From NCBI RefSeq assembly GCF_900604945.1, contig NZ_UWPB01000001.1, positions 310,001 to 374,000 on the forward strand: a stretch of 64,000 nt of DNA. The letters run 5' to 3'. The stretch is from Ruminococcus sp. Marseille-P6503 (GTDB lineage: Bacteria > Bacillota > Clostridia > Oscillospirales > Ruminococcaceae). Made by a program: the position numbers and the translations under genes. Shown in pieces: positions 33,018-42,087 of the stretch. Every line of letters starts with the position of its first letter. Position 1 is the stretch's first letter. A model generated the notes under the pieces. The model worked only from the letters and a program-made list of their open reading frames with translations, ran no database searches and was not told the origin of the DNA.

Positions 33018-33288
33018 TGTAAAATCTCCTCCATATAAAAATATGTTTACGAATTGTCGTTCAATTCTGTAATTAATTATATCAGATTGTTTCCATAAAA
33101 TCAAGTATTTTTTTAATTTTTATTCCTAAATAAAGTTGTAATATCTAACAATCTTGCTGTGGCTTTTTTGTGCAACAAACACAGAAATCGTTTACTATAT
33201 TCCATATAATGTAAAATAAGTAAATAAAAAATACAGTAGAAAAGCCGGCGCCTGCTGGAAATTTTTCTGCTGTAAATTCTATAGAAAA

Positions 33289-35634
33289 TCAATGCGTAGC
33301 AACGTCTGAGAATGAAACGCCGACCAGCTTTCCTTCGTAGGTCGCGGAATAAGAAAATCCTGTTCCGGTAAGCTTAGCCTGACCGCTGCTTATATCGAAA
33401 GAGCCTTTTATTGATTTGGTAATGTAAAGCTCCTTTATCTGACCGGGATAGTTGCTGTCGTATATCTGAAGTATATATTTTCTGTGGCACGAGGAATCCT
33501 GTATAAGACCTATAGCGTTTACGGTATGAGTATCGTCAATGGTGGCAACGACCGGAATACCCTGGCTTAACAGCTTGGTGAGCCTGCTGAAGCCTTCGTC
33601 TCCGTTGGTCAGGTTGAATTCGCTTTCAGAGTCGTCCCACTGCATTGCGTTGAATCTGTAGAGAGCGCTGTAGAAGCCTGCCTCCCAAGCCGAATAGCCG
33701 CTTTCTATTTCTGAGAGACCTCCGGCGATATCCAGCGACATCAGCTCTACGGAGGACCATTCAAGGTTTCCGCCGTTTATAGGATATTTGTCGACCGCCC
33801 ATCCGCTGTTTTTGGCGTCGTTAATATATTCGTCCTTGATTTTCAGCAGGTCACCCTTGCTGTTATAGTCAAGGTAGAGCGTAACGTCTCCGTATGTGCC
33901 GAGAAGCGCGGCGGGTTTGATATTATAAAGAGAAGTACCTTTTTCATATTTTTCAGCAAGCTCAGTACCGCTTAAATCATAGCCCGGAGCGTCGTATTTC
34001 TGAGCGCTGACGTCTTTGGGAGAAAGCGCTCCGAGGGAGAGGGGAACATTTCCGAGGTACCAGTCTCTCGCCATGACCGCAAGACCGAAATCCAGACTGG
34101 AGACGGTAGAAGTTCTGAAGTTTTTGAAGCAGAATCCGTTTGTTTCAGGGTCAAATCCGGTGTTGTAGAGCGAATAGCCGCTTACGGTGTCGGAAGAATC
34201 GGAGTAGCTGACTATATCGTAATTAAGCGTTGTAACGATCTGTTTGTAAACGTCGTCCAGGGCGTTTGCGTCGGAAGCTGAATAATATTTTCCTCCGGTT
34301 GACGAAGCCAGTTCCTGAAGCCAGCTTCTGTCTACCTCGCGGCCGAGACCTACCGTAAGAACGATTATATTTTTGTCTTTTGCTATACTTGCAAGCTGTT
34401 CGATTGATTTCGGGTTGCTTTCGTCAGAACCGCCGTCGGTGAGCATAACGATGATATTTCTGTAATTTTTGTCCGTATCGCTGGAAAATTCATTCATGCA
34501 AAGCTCAAGAGCGGTCTGACTGTGGGTGCCGGTGAATATTTCCGTTTCATTTCTGATACTGTCCAGAGCGTCCTTAAGCTTTTTGCGGTCGTCGGTAAAA
34601 TCCTGAAGCTGGGCATAATCTCCGGTAAACTTTGAAATCGAAAAGGCGTAATCTCCTTCAATTTTATTTATCAGGCTGCTTGCGAAGTCAAGACGCTTGA
34701 AATCCACGTCGTTTTCAGTCGAAGGCGGACAAAGCTCCTTTGGATACATTGAGCCGGAATTATCGACAAGAAAAGCTATTCTTGTAGTAGCTTCATCGTT
34801 TACCGTTTTCTCCACCCCGACTACATATGTAGAGAAATGCGAAAGCTCTGCCGAGATAGTACCGTTATTTTTATCGACGGAGGATTCCACTTTCGTATAT
34901 TGCAAGGTCGCGGGGTTGAAGTTCAGGATCGTAAGATCGTCATATGAATATCCCAGCTTCTCTATTTTTGAGCTGTCAAGCTTGAATGTGACCTTTGCTG
35001 ATTTAAAGTCATAATCGCAGTAAAAATCATATGCGTTGCTGACTATGCTGGTATTTGAAGAGATCCCGAAAATGTCCAGCTGTTCGATAGTGGCGCTGGC
35101 AACGTTGGCGTCCCCTGTTATCTCAAGAGTTACCTGACCTTTTTCTCTTTTTACCGTAAGCTCCCGCTGAGCGTCCTCTGTTTTTCCGTCGGTTGAAGAT
35201 TTTCTCGGATCGGTCCCCGCCATTATTTCATATCCGTCAAGCAGTCCGTCGCCGTCGGTATCAGGATTGGTAGGGTCTGTTCCGAGCTTCTGCTCGTCGC
35301 CGTCCGAAATTCCATCGCCGTCGGTATCCTCGTTTTGAAGATTGGTGCCTTCGCGCTCTTCCTTGGCGTTTGCGATCCCGTCGTTGTCCCAGTCGCCTTC
35401 GTCGTCAAATTCAGGTTCCTTGAACGTAGTGCTTATATCAAGCTGCTTGATTATTGATTTTGCTTTTGAGATACGGTTGCTTTCAACGATCTGGTATCCT
35501 ATTACGGCAGCGGCAATTATAACTGCCGCAAGGAGTGCGCCCAGAAAAATGAAAAGAGGAATTTTGTTTCCGGATTTTGTTAGTCTGGAGTTCTTTTTTG
35601 CAAGCGCTTCGGCTGCCGACATTTTTTCTTTCAT
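33289..35634 (-). CDS. VWA-domain surface protein with thrombospondin-3-like Ca2+ repeats
   Basis: 781 aa. One N-terminal membrane anchor (about 27-48) leaves the rest outside. TSP3-like repeats lie at about 78-145 (DTDGDGISDGDEQKLGTDP, DTDGDGLLDGYEIMAGTDP). A VWA domain spans about 285-470 with MIDAS DNSGS, the Thr, and TDGG. The C-terminal domain (about 640-781) has HTVNAIGLIQDS and ILQIYDSNYPG, reminiscent of the His and Asn/Asp strands of papain-like C39 peptidases. I see no matching catalytic Cys near the start of that domain, so it may be a non-enzymatic relative. Probably adhesion or ligand binding. Single gene. Confidence 0.82.
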   Translation of the reverse strand: MKEKMSAAEALAKKNSRLTKSGNKIPLFIFLGALLAAVIIAAAVIGYQIVESNRISKAKSIIKQLDISTTFKEPEFDDEGDWDNDGIANAKEEREGTNLQNEDTDGDGISDGDEQKLGTDPTNPDTDGDGLLDGYEIMAGTDPRKSSTDGKTEDAQRELTVKREKGQVTLEITGDANVASATIEQLDIFGISSNTSIVSNAYDFYCDYDFKSAKVTFKLDSSKIEKLGYSYDDLTILNFNPATLQYTKVESSVDKNNGTISAELSHFSTYVVGVEKTVNDEATTRIAFLVDNSGSMYPKELCPPSTENDVDFKRLDFASSLINKIEGDYAFSISKFTGDYAQLQDFTDDRKKLKDALDSIRNETEIFTGTHSQTALELCMNEFSSDTDKNYRNIIVMLTDGGSDESNPKSIEQLASIAKDKNIIVLTVGLGREVDRSWLQELASSTGGKYYSASDANALDDVYKQIVTTLNYDIVSYSDSSDTVSGYSLYNTGFDPETNGFCFKNFRTSTVSSLDFGLAVMARDWYLGNVPLSLGALSPKDVSAQKYDAPGYDLSGTELAEKYEKGTSLYNIKPAALLGTYGDVTLYLDYNSKGDLLKIKDEYINDAKNSGWAVDKYPINGGNLEWSSVELMSLDIAGGLSEIESGYSAWEAGFYSALYRFNAMQWDDSESEFNLTNGDEGFSRLTKLLSQGIPVVATIDDTHTVNAIGLIQDSSCHRKYILQIYDSNYPGQIKELYITKSIKGSFDISSGQAKLTGTGFSYSATYEGKLVGVSFSDVATH

Positions 35635-35970
35635 TGATAAACCTGCTTTCGTTTTAGTAACTGAAATGAGTAGTTTTCCAATCTATTTTCGCAGTAAGCT
35701 GGACTGCGTCGTTAACTGAGCCTTAAAAACGTTAAATAAAATAGCTATTGTAATATAATTTTATCACATAATATCGTTTTTTGCAATATGCATAAGCACA
35801 ATATTTTTAACAAAAGTATTTCATGCTTCTGACATTATTTTTGTCATAGTTAATTAATGGCCTGAGCTTGCTGCGCTGTTATGCGTTGATTTTGCTATAT
35901 ACAGCCGGAAGCCTGAATGTGTTGATATTGTGTAATAATGAATGAGAATTGTGAAAAATCAGATATAATC

Positions 35971-35999
35971 TTGAAAAACGGCAGTATTTGTGATATAAT
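35971..35999 (+). promoter_or_regulatory. promoter of the amidohydrolase gene
   Basis: TTGAAA (35971-35976), 17 bp, TATAAT (35994-35999). It lies inside the longest open frame, which shows that the gene starts further downstream. Confidence 0.7.
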
Positions 36000-36036
36000 G
36001 ATCTACAATAGGCTTGAAAAACATCGCTTACATACG

Positions 36037-36086
36037 GGCAGGGGTTTTGTTTTTGACCGTCCTGCCTTTCAAAGGCGGCGTTTTTT
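36037..36086 (+). promoter_or_regulatory. possible transcription attenuator (mutually exclusive hairpins)
   Basis: CTGCC (36062-36066) can pair with GGCGG (36074-36078) around TTTCAAA, followed two bases later by TTTTTT (36081-36086), a terminator shape. The same bases can pair with GGCAGG (36037-36042) instead, which would prevent the terminator. The leader from the promoter to ATG 36106 is about 100 nt. Confidence 0.45.
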
Positions 36087-36105
36087 ATCGAAAGGAAATG
36101 TTTTA

Positions 36106-36900
36106 ATGCTGATTGATTTTCATGTTCATGCGTTTAATCCGAAGGTCGCGGACAGAGCGGTACAGAAGCTTCAGGATATCTGCGGTATCGAGCCGTATAC
36201 CCGAGGTCTTGCGGAACAGACTGTAGAACGTTTTGACGAATGGGGAGTAGACAGGGGAGTGCTGCTGCCTATCGCGACAAAGCCTTCACAGCAGAAGGTG
36301 ATAAACGACTGGGCGGCTCAGCAGGACGGCGGAAGGTTTATTTCCTTCGGAAGCGTTCATCCCGACGCAGACGACTATGCCGAGGAGCTGGAGCGTATTA
36401 AATCGCTGGGACTTCACGGCATAAAGCTTCATCCCGACTATCAGGATTTTATGGTTAATGAAAAGAGAATGGATCCTGTCTACGACGAAATAAAAAGGCT
36501 TGAGCTTCCGGTAACCTTTCATGCGGGCTATGACTGCGTTTCCCCTGAGCTGATACACTGTCCTCCGGAGCTTGCGAGAGAAACGGCGGACCGCCACAGA
36601 GGAATGAAGATAATATTTGCACATCTCGGAGGAAACGGCGAGTGGGAGAGAGTTCTGGACTGTCTTGCCGGGTGCGGCGGAGAGGTCTATCTTGACACCA
36701 GCTTTTCCCTGGACTGCGATAACAGGCTGATGGAAAAGATAATAAGCAGGCACGGCAGCGACAGAATACTGTTTGCAAGCGACTGTCCCTGGCAGAGTCC
36801 GGCGCTGATAGCTCAAAAGATAGATTCGCTGAATATTTCGGACGATGACAAGGAAAAGATCTTCTGCAAAAACGCCTGCCGTCTGTTAAACATAACATAA
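36106..36900 (+). CDS. amidohydrolase_2 family metal-dependent hydrolase
   Basis: 264 aa TIM-barrel hydrolase. The start is ATG 36106 (AAAGGA upstream, promoter at 35971), not the longer frame. Metal ligands: DFHVHAF at residues 4-10 (HxH), HPD in GIKLHPDYQDF, the His of VTFHAGYD, FAHLGG, and the late Asp in LFASDCPW. These match the ACMSD/uracil-decarboxylase-like amidohydrolase_2 group, but the substrate cannot be told. It is followed at 44 bp by a lipoprotein gene. A possible attenuator sits in its leader. Confidence 0.85.
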   Translation: MLIDFHVHAFNPKVADRAVQKLQDICGIEPYTRGLAEQTVERFDEWGVDRGVLLPIATKPSQQKVINDWAAQQDGGRFISFGSVHPDADDYAEELERIKSLGLHGIKLHPDYQDFMVNEKRMDPVYDEIKRLELPVTFHAGYDCVSPELIHCPPELARETADRHRGMKIIFAHLGGNGEWERVLDCLAGCGGEVYLDTSFSLDCDNRLMEKIISRHGSDRILFASDCPWQSPALIAQKIDSLNISDDDKEKIFCKNACRLLNIT

Positions 36901-36944
36901 AAAATACTGCTGTTTTTCATATATGCTGAAAGGAGTCGGCTGCA

Positions 36945-37622
36945 ATGAAATTATCTTATCTTAAAGCTTTTTCCGCCGCGCTGCTTGCGTTGTGCGTATT
37001 AAGCGGCTGCGGACTTGTAACGGGGAATACGGAGCAGCCGGAAACAGAATCTGAAACCGCGGTTACCTCCCGTAAATATGTAAGTACGACCAAAACCGCT
37101 TCGCGCAACGCCGAGGCTGACGCGGACGACGAGGATATCGGGGGATATACTACTACCTCCGCGGTTACCGGAGGAACGCTGGAAAATCCCTACTCGGAAG
37201 ACGACGAGCCCGATCCTGATATTCTGGCTACTTTATCTACCACAACGACTCTATATACTATTCCTGAAGGAGCCGAAATAATCACGTCTGAAAAGAAAAC
37301 GAAAAAGACCACTAAAAAGACAGCTTCGCAGACAAAAACGACTACCACCGCGTTTACTGCGGACAAGCTGTATAAGCCGCTTGCAGAGGATAAATTTAAG
37401 GTGAAGCATAAGTATCTCGTCGTTTCCGATACCACATATCTTAACCTCCGCTTCGGTCCGTCGAAGGAATACGAGATCCAGCTGAAGATACCGGACGGCG
37501 AATACATATACGGAACAGCCCAGACCTCAAATCCGAATAATGAGGATGAAAAATGGGTGTATGTAACCTATAACGGAACCTCGGGCTGGGTAATGCGCGG
37601 ACTGCTGGAAGAAACCGATTGA
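36945..37622 (+). CDS. lipoprotein with C-terminal SH3-type domain
   Basis: 225 aa. Signal peptide MKLSYLKAFSAALLALCVLSGC with a lipobox at Cys22, then about 125 residues of Thr/Lys/Glu-rich linker (TTKTASRNAEADADDED, KKTKKTTKKTASQTKTTTT). A bacterial SH3 domain lies at about 155-225: YLNLRFGPSKEYEIQLKIPD, KWVYVTYNGTSGWVM. SH3b domains bind peptidoglycan or peptides. GAAAGGAGT precedes the ATG. Likely co-transcribed with the amidohydrolase. Confidence 0.82.
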   Translation: MKLSYLKAFSAALLALCVLSGCGLVTGNTEQPETESETAVTSRKYVSTTKTASRNAEADADDEDIGGYTTTSAVTGGTLENPYSEDDEPDPDILATLSTTTTLYTIPEGAEIITSEKKTKKTTKKTASQTKTTTTAFTADKLYKPLAEDKFKVKHKYLVVSDTTYLNLRFGPSKEYEIQLKIPDGEYIYGTAQTSNPNNEDEKWVYVTYNGTSGWVMRGLLEETD

Positions 37623-37676
37623 TATCTTTAAGACAGCTTAAGGCTGACGAACTGCTCTGACGAAAGGATGATTTTT

Positions 37677-38537
37677 ATGCTGATAACTCTGAAAAATGAA
37701 GCGCTTGAAATATCCGCCGACAGCTGGGGGGCGGAGCTTCATTCGCTGAAATACGGCGGCTGCGAGTATCTCTGGCAGTGCGGCGACGCATGGAAAAGAT
37801 ATGCTCCGGTACTGTTTCCGTTCGTATGCTCTCCCGCGGGCAAAAAATATACCGCCGGCAAAAAAGAATATGTGATGCCTTCAAACCATGGATTTGCGAG
37901 GGACAGCAGATTTGAGCTTCTCGAAGCAGACGAAGCTTCCGTAAGCTTCGTGCTCAGGTCCTCGGAGGAAACCAAAAAGGTTTATCCGTATGATTTTGAG
38001 TTTATTGTTTCCTACAGGCTTGCGGGAAATAGGCTTGAGGCCGAGTATAGAACTGTGAATACGGGTAAGGAACCGATGTATTTCTATACCGGCGCGCATC
38101 CGGCTTTCAGCTGTCCGCTTGAAAAAGGGCTTAGCTTTGACGACTATTATTTGGAGTTTGACAAACCTGAAAAGATCGTGCAGGGAGTTCCTGAAGGGGA
38201 AAGGACTGTTCTTGACAACGGAAGGGTAATCAGGCTTTCAAGAGAGCTTTTTGATCATGACGTGTTTATGAAGGAAGCGCCGGAGTCAGGCTCGGTGACG
38301 CTGAAATCGGATAAGTCAGAGAGAGCTGTGACCGTCGAATATCAGAGCTTGAGCGGATGCATAGCCGTATGGTCGCCTGCGGGGGATAACAGCGCCGCGT
38401 TTGTGTGTCTTGAGCCCTGGTCTTCAGTCCCGGTGTATGCCGACGACGAATTTGAAGAAATCGAGAGGAAGCCTCATGCCGTTAAGCTTGAGGCGGGCGG
38501 GGAGCATTCGTTCAGATATAATATCGTTTTGGGCTGA
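37677..38537 (+). CDS. aldose 1-epimerase family protein
   Basis: 286 aa from ATG 37677 (AAAGGATG 8 nt upstream; the ATG at 37668 is inside the ribosome site). Galactose mutarotase-like beta-sandwich: SWGAELHSLKYGGCEYLW at the N-terminus, NHGFARDSRF with the His near 64, the HPAFSCPL His, and LEPW with the catalytic Glu region near 250. It converts alpha and beta anomers of a hexose or related sugar; the YeaD/LacX-like branch fits best. It precedes dtd by 41 bp. Confidence 0.88.
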   Translation: MLITLKNEALEISADSWGAELHSLKYGGCEYLWQCGDAWKRYAPVLFPFVCSPAGKKYTAGKKEYVMPSNHGFARDSRFELLEADEASVSFVLRSSEETKKVYPYDFEFIVSYRLAGNRLEAEYRTVNTGKEPMYFYTGAHPAFSCPLEKGLSFDDYYLEFDKPEKIVQGVPEGERTVLDNGRVIRLSRELFDHDVFMKEAPESGSVTLKSDKSERAVTVEYQSLSGCIAVWSPAGDNSAAFVCLEPWSSVPVYADDEFEEIERKPHAVKLEAGGEHSFRYNIVLG

Positions 38538-38578
38538 ACGGTTTCCGCTCAGCTAACGCGGAAAGGAGAGGCGGATAA

Positions 38579-39040
38579 ATGAAAGCTGTAATACAGCGCG
38601 TAAAAAGCGCTTCGGTAGAGGTAGGGGGAAAGATAACGGGTAAGATAGGCATCGGTCTGCTGATTTTTCTGGGAGTGTCCGACGAGGACGGCGTAAAGGA
38701 ATGCGACAAGCTGGCTGACAAGATAGCCAAGCTTCGTATTTTTTCTGACGGCAACGATAAAATCAACCTGTCAGCAGACGATGTAAACGGCGATGTTCTT
38801 GTTGTGTCGCAGTTTACGCTGTACGCCGACTGCCGCAAGGGAAACCGTCCAAGCTTTGTCAGGGCAGGGAAGCCTGAACACGCTGAAAATCTTTACACAT
38901 ATTTTTCCGAGGCGATGGCGGCGAGAATAAAGGGCAGGGTTGAAAACGGCGTGTTCGGAGCGGATATGAAGGTTAGTCTGCTGAACGACGGACCGTTTAC
39001 AGTGATAATGGAATGTATGAACGGCGAAATACTGCCTTGA
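38579..39040 (+). CDS. dtd: D-aminoacyl-tRNA deacylase
   Basis: 153 aa. It hydrolyses D-amino acids (and glycine from tRNA-Ala) off mischarged tRNA. It begins MKAVIQRVKSASVEVGGK and has VSQFTLYADCRKGNRPSF with the SQxT motif and NDGPFTVIME with the (G)PxT-type cross-subunit motif. AAAGGAG precedes the ATG. Normal length; lies behind the epimerase gene. Confidence 0.96.
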   Translation: MKAVIQRVKSASVEVGGKITGKIGIGLLIFLGVSDEDGVKECDKLADKIAKLRIFSDGNDKINLSADDVNGDVLVVSQFTLYADCRKGNRPSFVRAGKPEHAENLYTYFSEAMAARIKGRVENGVFGADMKVSLLNDGPFTVIMECMNGEILP

Positions 39041-39109
39041 TTACAATGCGAAACGGAGGGGAAGGTCCTAAGGTCAGTCTTTTTAAAGAGCTTGTCCTGC
39101 GGACGTCAG

Positions 39110-39451
39110 ATGAATATTCAGATTTTCGGAAGAAAAAAGTGCTTTGATACGAAAAAAGCGGAAAGATATTTTAAGGAAAGAGGAATAAAGTTTCAGTATG
39201 TTGACATAAACTCTAAAGGGCTGAGCAGGGGTGAGCTTGACAGCGTACTTAGGTCGGTAGGTTCCGTTGAGGCGCTGATAGACTGCAAAAATTCAAGTCA
39301 GGACGCTGTGCTGCTGAAATATTTGTCGTCGGAGGAGGAGAAAAAGGAAAAGCTTCTGGAGAATCCGCTGCTGTTCAAAACTCCCGTTGTCAGGAACGGA
39401 AAAAACGCGACGATCGGATATTGCCCGGAAATATGGGCGCAGTGGAACTGA
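39110..39451 (+). CDS. ArsC/Spx-like thioredoxin-fold protein
   Basis: 113 aa from ATG 39110; the longer frame starts with a TTG at 39092. IQIFGRKKCFDTKKAERYFKE is the ArsC-family Cys-X6-Ala helix start, and KTPVVRNGKNATIGY near the end is the cis-Pro loop. There is only one Cys in the active motif, as in ArsC and YffB relatives, not the CxxC of Spx. Most members are reductase-like or adaptor proteins of unknown substrate, so arsenate reduction is not implied. It lies 69 bp after dtd. Confidence 0.8.
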   Translation: MNIQIFGRKKCFDTKKAERYFKERGIKFQYVDINSKGLSRGELDSVLRSVGSVEALIDCKNSSQDAVLLKYLSSEEEKKEKLLENPLLFKTPVVRNGKNATIGYCPEIWAQWN

Positions 39452-39508
39452 ACAATCTGCGTTATCCAGAAATATACATTGATATGCGCTTTTTATTGTT
39501 AATTATTA

Positions 39509-39537
39509 TTGACTTATATAAGTTTTTGAAGTATAAT
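39509..39537 (+). promoter_or_regulatory. promoter of the WG-repeat lipoprotein gene
   Basis: TTGACT (39509-39514), 17 bp, TATAAT (39532-39537). Confidence 0.75.
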
Positions 39538-39628
39538 AATTTTATGTGTAGAAATAATGCCGTTGACTGCGGTTAAATGGTCATTGGTATAAAAACAGTC
39601 GGAACACAAAATTTTCAGGAGGCAACTT

Positions 39629-40984
39629 ATGAGAAAAAAAATCGGCGCCGCACTTTCCTTTGCGGCCGCGTGCGCTTTGCTGGCAGGCTGCAGTATTCCG
39701 GGCTTGTCCGATCAGTCGGAGGACGACGAGTTTATTCCGGACGGTTCATATTACGATAATAAAGAGTCAGAGGAAAATAAGGTCGAAAATTACAGCTGGG
39801 TGCTGGAGCCTTCAGTTCAGGCTGATAATATAATCGTCTTTGATTCAAGTCAGATCGACCCTGAAAATGAAAGCAATACCGCGTATATAAACGCTTCGGT
39901 CATATATAAAGACGGTATGTACGGTTTTGTCGACTATAAGGGAAACGTTATAGTCAAGCCGTCCTACAGCGGCTATTATACCTGTGCCTGCGGCGAAATG
40001 GTACTGTATAACGTTTTAGATGAAAAAACAGGCGAAATGGAATATTGTACGCTTGACAGCCAGGGACAGGCGCTGGGCTATGTCAAGGATCATGAGGATT
40101 ATTCGCCGGACTATTTCTGGGACAGCGATGAAGAAGAGGTTTACGTTCTGGACGGAAACAAGGATTATGCTGAAAGATATACCGGCAAGAAAACCGTTGT
40201 TGTGGCAAAGGCGGAAATATCCGATGCGGGAAACGGCTGGTTTGAAGTAAATAACGCGGACTATTCGGCTTACGCTCTGGCTAAGGAGGACGAGCTGATT
40301 CTTGATTTCGATTATACAGACTACTACGCCCCGGCTTTCAAGGGCGCCGGACTTACGGCGATAGCGCTTGAAAAAGACGGGAAGTGGGGGTATGTTTCCT
40401 CGTCGGGAGAAGAGATAATCTCCTTTAAGTGCGACGGTATTCTCAGCTCATACTGCGGAGAGCTTATTGACAGTGAGGAAAAGATCCACCCTTATCTTTT
40501 TACCGAGGAATTTTTACCGGTAAGCGTCGGTTCGACCTACGGATATTATAATATAGACGGTGAGTGCGTTGTAGCTCCCGGCGAATTTGAACAGGCTCGC
40601 CCGGTACATAACGGACGAGCATGGGTAAGAAAAAACGGAATGTGGGGAGTTATTCAGCTGGGAGAGATAGTAGAGGAGGAAGAGAGCAGCGAGGAATCGT
40701 CCGAGGCCGCAGTTATGTCAGCGTCTTATACCTGGACAACTCCGGCAACGACCGCTGTAACAACCTCTGTGACTACCTCTGCGCCGGCAGAAACGACTCC
40801 TTCCTCGACGGAGACTGAAGCTTCCGGTAATGAAAGCGCTGCCGATTCGTCGGATACATCTGTGGATTCCGATATGGGTAATGACAGCTCTCAGGTTACG
40901 GAACCTCCGGTAACGGAGACTGAGCCTCCGGATACCTCCCCTGACGTTACCGACACGGCGGATACGGAAGCCCCTGGGCAATAA
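39629..40984 (+). CDS. WG-repeat lipoprotein
   Basis: 451 aa. Signal peptide MRKKIGAALSFAAACALLAGC (Cys21). WG repeats: MYGFVDYKGNVIVKPSYSGY near 95, KWGYVSSSGEEIISFKCDG near 250, YGYYNIDGECVVAPGEFEQA near 308 and MWGVIQLGE near 345. A roughly 95-residue Ser/Thr/Glu/Pro-rich tail follows (TTSVTTSAPAETTPSS), an unusual position since linkers more often sit near the lipid anchor. WG repeats are beta-propeller-like binding units. AGGAGG precedes the ATG. Single-gene unit with a promoter and a terminator. Confidence 0.85.
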   Translation: MRKKIGAALSFAAACALLAGCSIPGLSDQSEDDEFIPDGSYYDNKESEENKVENYSWVLEPSVQADNIIVFDSSQIDPENESNTAYINASVIYKDGMYGFVDYKGNVIVKPSYSGYYTCACGEMVLYNVLDEKTGEMEYCTLDSQGQALGYVKDHEDYSPDYFWDSDEEEVYVLDGNKDYAERYTGKKTVVVAKAEISDAGNGWFEVNNADYSAYALAKEDELILDFDYTDYYAPAFKGAGLTAIALEKDGKWGYVSSSGEEIISFKCDGILSSYCGELIDSEEKIHPYLFTEEFLPVSVGSTYGYYNIDGECVVAPGEFEQARPVHNGRAWVRKNGMWGVIQLGEIVEEEESSEESSEAAVMSASYTWTTPATTAVTTSVTTSAPAETTPSSTETEASGNESAADSSDTSVDSDMGNDSSQVTEPPVTETEPPDTSPDVTDTADTEAPGQ

Positions 40985-41012
40985 AAAACAGATTTATTAT
41001 AGTTTACCTCTT

Positions 41013-41058
41013 AAATCAGGCGGACGGATTCGTTAAATTTTCCGTCCGCCTGATTTTT
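41013..41058 (+). terminator. terminator of the WG-repeat gene
   Basis: AAATCAGGCGGACGGA pairs with TCCGTCCGCCTGATTT, followed by T-run. Very strong stem. Confidence 0.92.
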
Positions 41059-41367
41059 CAAAAAACTGCGTAATATATTTGTCGTTATGCGAAAGGCAGC
41101 ATAATTTTGTTGACTTTTTGTTTTTTATGGTATACCAAAAATGTAATATAGATTTACAAATATTAAAACGCTATAATAATTAAAAGTCTGCCGCGCGTGC
41201 CACAAAGTGTAAATTTTAGGTAAATAGATTAACGGCGGCTTTCAGTTTTCAGATAAAATATTATATTATTGTCAATTTATACAATTATCTCGCTCCTCTT
41301 TTATTTATTACCTACAAATTTATAATTCAATTTTAATAATTTGTTTCGGGTAAAACTTATCTTATTT
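41059..41367. other. AT-rich gene-free stretch
   Basis: Between a terminator and the promoter at 41368. No frame with a ribosome site, no RNA gene and no repeat is visible. Confidence 0.4.
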
Positions 41368-41396
41368 TTGACAATTTAGCTCCCGTATTTTAAAAT
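41368..41396 (+). promoter_or_regulatory. promoter of the 96-aa gene
   Basis: TTGACA (41368-41373), 17 bp, TAAAAT (41391-41396). The leader is under 30 nt. Confidence 0.7.
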
Positions 41397-41428
41397 ATTT
41401 ATTGGACTTTAATTACGGAGGCTTTACA

Positions 41429-41719
41429 TTGAACAGCAGCAAATACAAATCAAATATCAGATCCTTTAACGAATCCGATTCATGGAATACCAGCAGATAC
41501 ATAGTCTACTCCTGCAAACGGCGGAGCAGCTACCGCTGTAAATTTGATCCGGGTACTGAAGCGGTACTCAGGACAGACAATCTTATGCAGGCTCTCGCGT
41601 ACATAAAGAAAAATTCCGATCGGATAAATCACTACAAGCTGTACGACAGAAAGCTTGTGACCTTTGACCGCAAAAGGATCATGAGGGCAGCTATGCTGGA
41701 GGAAGATACGCACCTTTGA
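41429..41719 (+). CDS. small basic protein, unrecognised
   Basis: 96 aa from TTG 41429, chosen because GGAGG lies 7 nt upstream. Basic and Ser/Tyr-rich: SWNTSRYIVYSCKRRSSY, then FDPGTEAVLRTDNLMQALAY and a basic stretch YDRKLVTFDRKRIMRAAM. A short alpha/beta fold is likely, with no membrane span. I do not recognise the family. It has its own near-consensus promoter, so it is probably expressed. Confidence 0.6.
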   Translation: MNSSKYKSNIRSFNESDSWNTSRYIVYSCKRRSSYRCKFDPGTEAVLRTDNLMQALAYIKKNSDRINHYKLYDRKLVTFDRKRIMRAAMLEEDTHL

Positions 41720-41778
41720 ACGGTCTCCCTTTATTGCAGACTTGTTAAAACAGGGTTATTCATATAATTATATAACCG

Positions 41779-41847
41779 ATGCACCTCGCCGGGCTTAAGG
41801 GGGTCGAGCATTTGCGGGCGCGCAAGGTCAACCCATTTGCTGAATAA
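41779..41847 (+). pseudogene. 22-codon GC-rich remnant opposite the aldo/keto reductase fragment
   Basis: ATG 41779 to TAA 41847 encodes [22 protein letters not shown]. It is clearly more GC-rich than its surroundings and overlaps, on the other strand, the point where the aldo/keto reductase frame ends. It looks like the 3' end of another gene joined at a deletion or recombination point. I cannot name the parent gene. Confidence 0.25.
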
Positions 41848-42079
41848 AGGCTTTCGTTGTGATAAAATGCTCCTCACGAGGTGCGCCGCTTTTTTTGATC
41901 GCTTCCCCAACCGCTGCTTCGTTATTGTAGCTGAAGGCGGTATCTAGCAGACGGTAGCCGGTTTCGATCGCTTCCAGTACAGATTTTTCGCATAACTCCA
42001 AATCGTCCACCTGAAATACGCCAACCCCCTTCATTGGCATTTCTACATTGTTGTTTAATTTTATACTCTGTATAATCAA
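41828..42079 (-). pseudogene. truncated aldo/keto reductase (N-terminal third)
   Basis: 83 codons from 42079. The sequence [13 protein letters not shown] then [27 protein letters not shown] and [10 protein letters not shown] is a classic aldo/keto reductase opening with the catalytic Asp and Tyr of LDTAxxYxNE. It then turns into a few unrelated residues and stops; the normal family length is about 280. The active-site Lys and the NADPH-binding C-terminal half are absent, so it is dead. It lies 8 bp after the hydrolase gene, in the same direction. Confidence 0.8.
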
Positions 42080-42087
42080 ACGCTCCT

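Noticed and set aside
35938-36105. Extended N-terminus (56 codons) for the amidohydrolase
   Set aside because: A promoter and an attenuator-like leader lie inside it, and the hydrolase motif begins right after ATG 36106.
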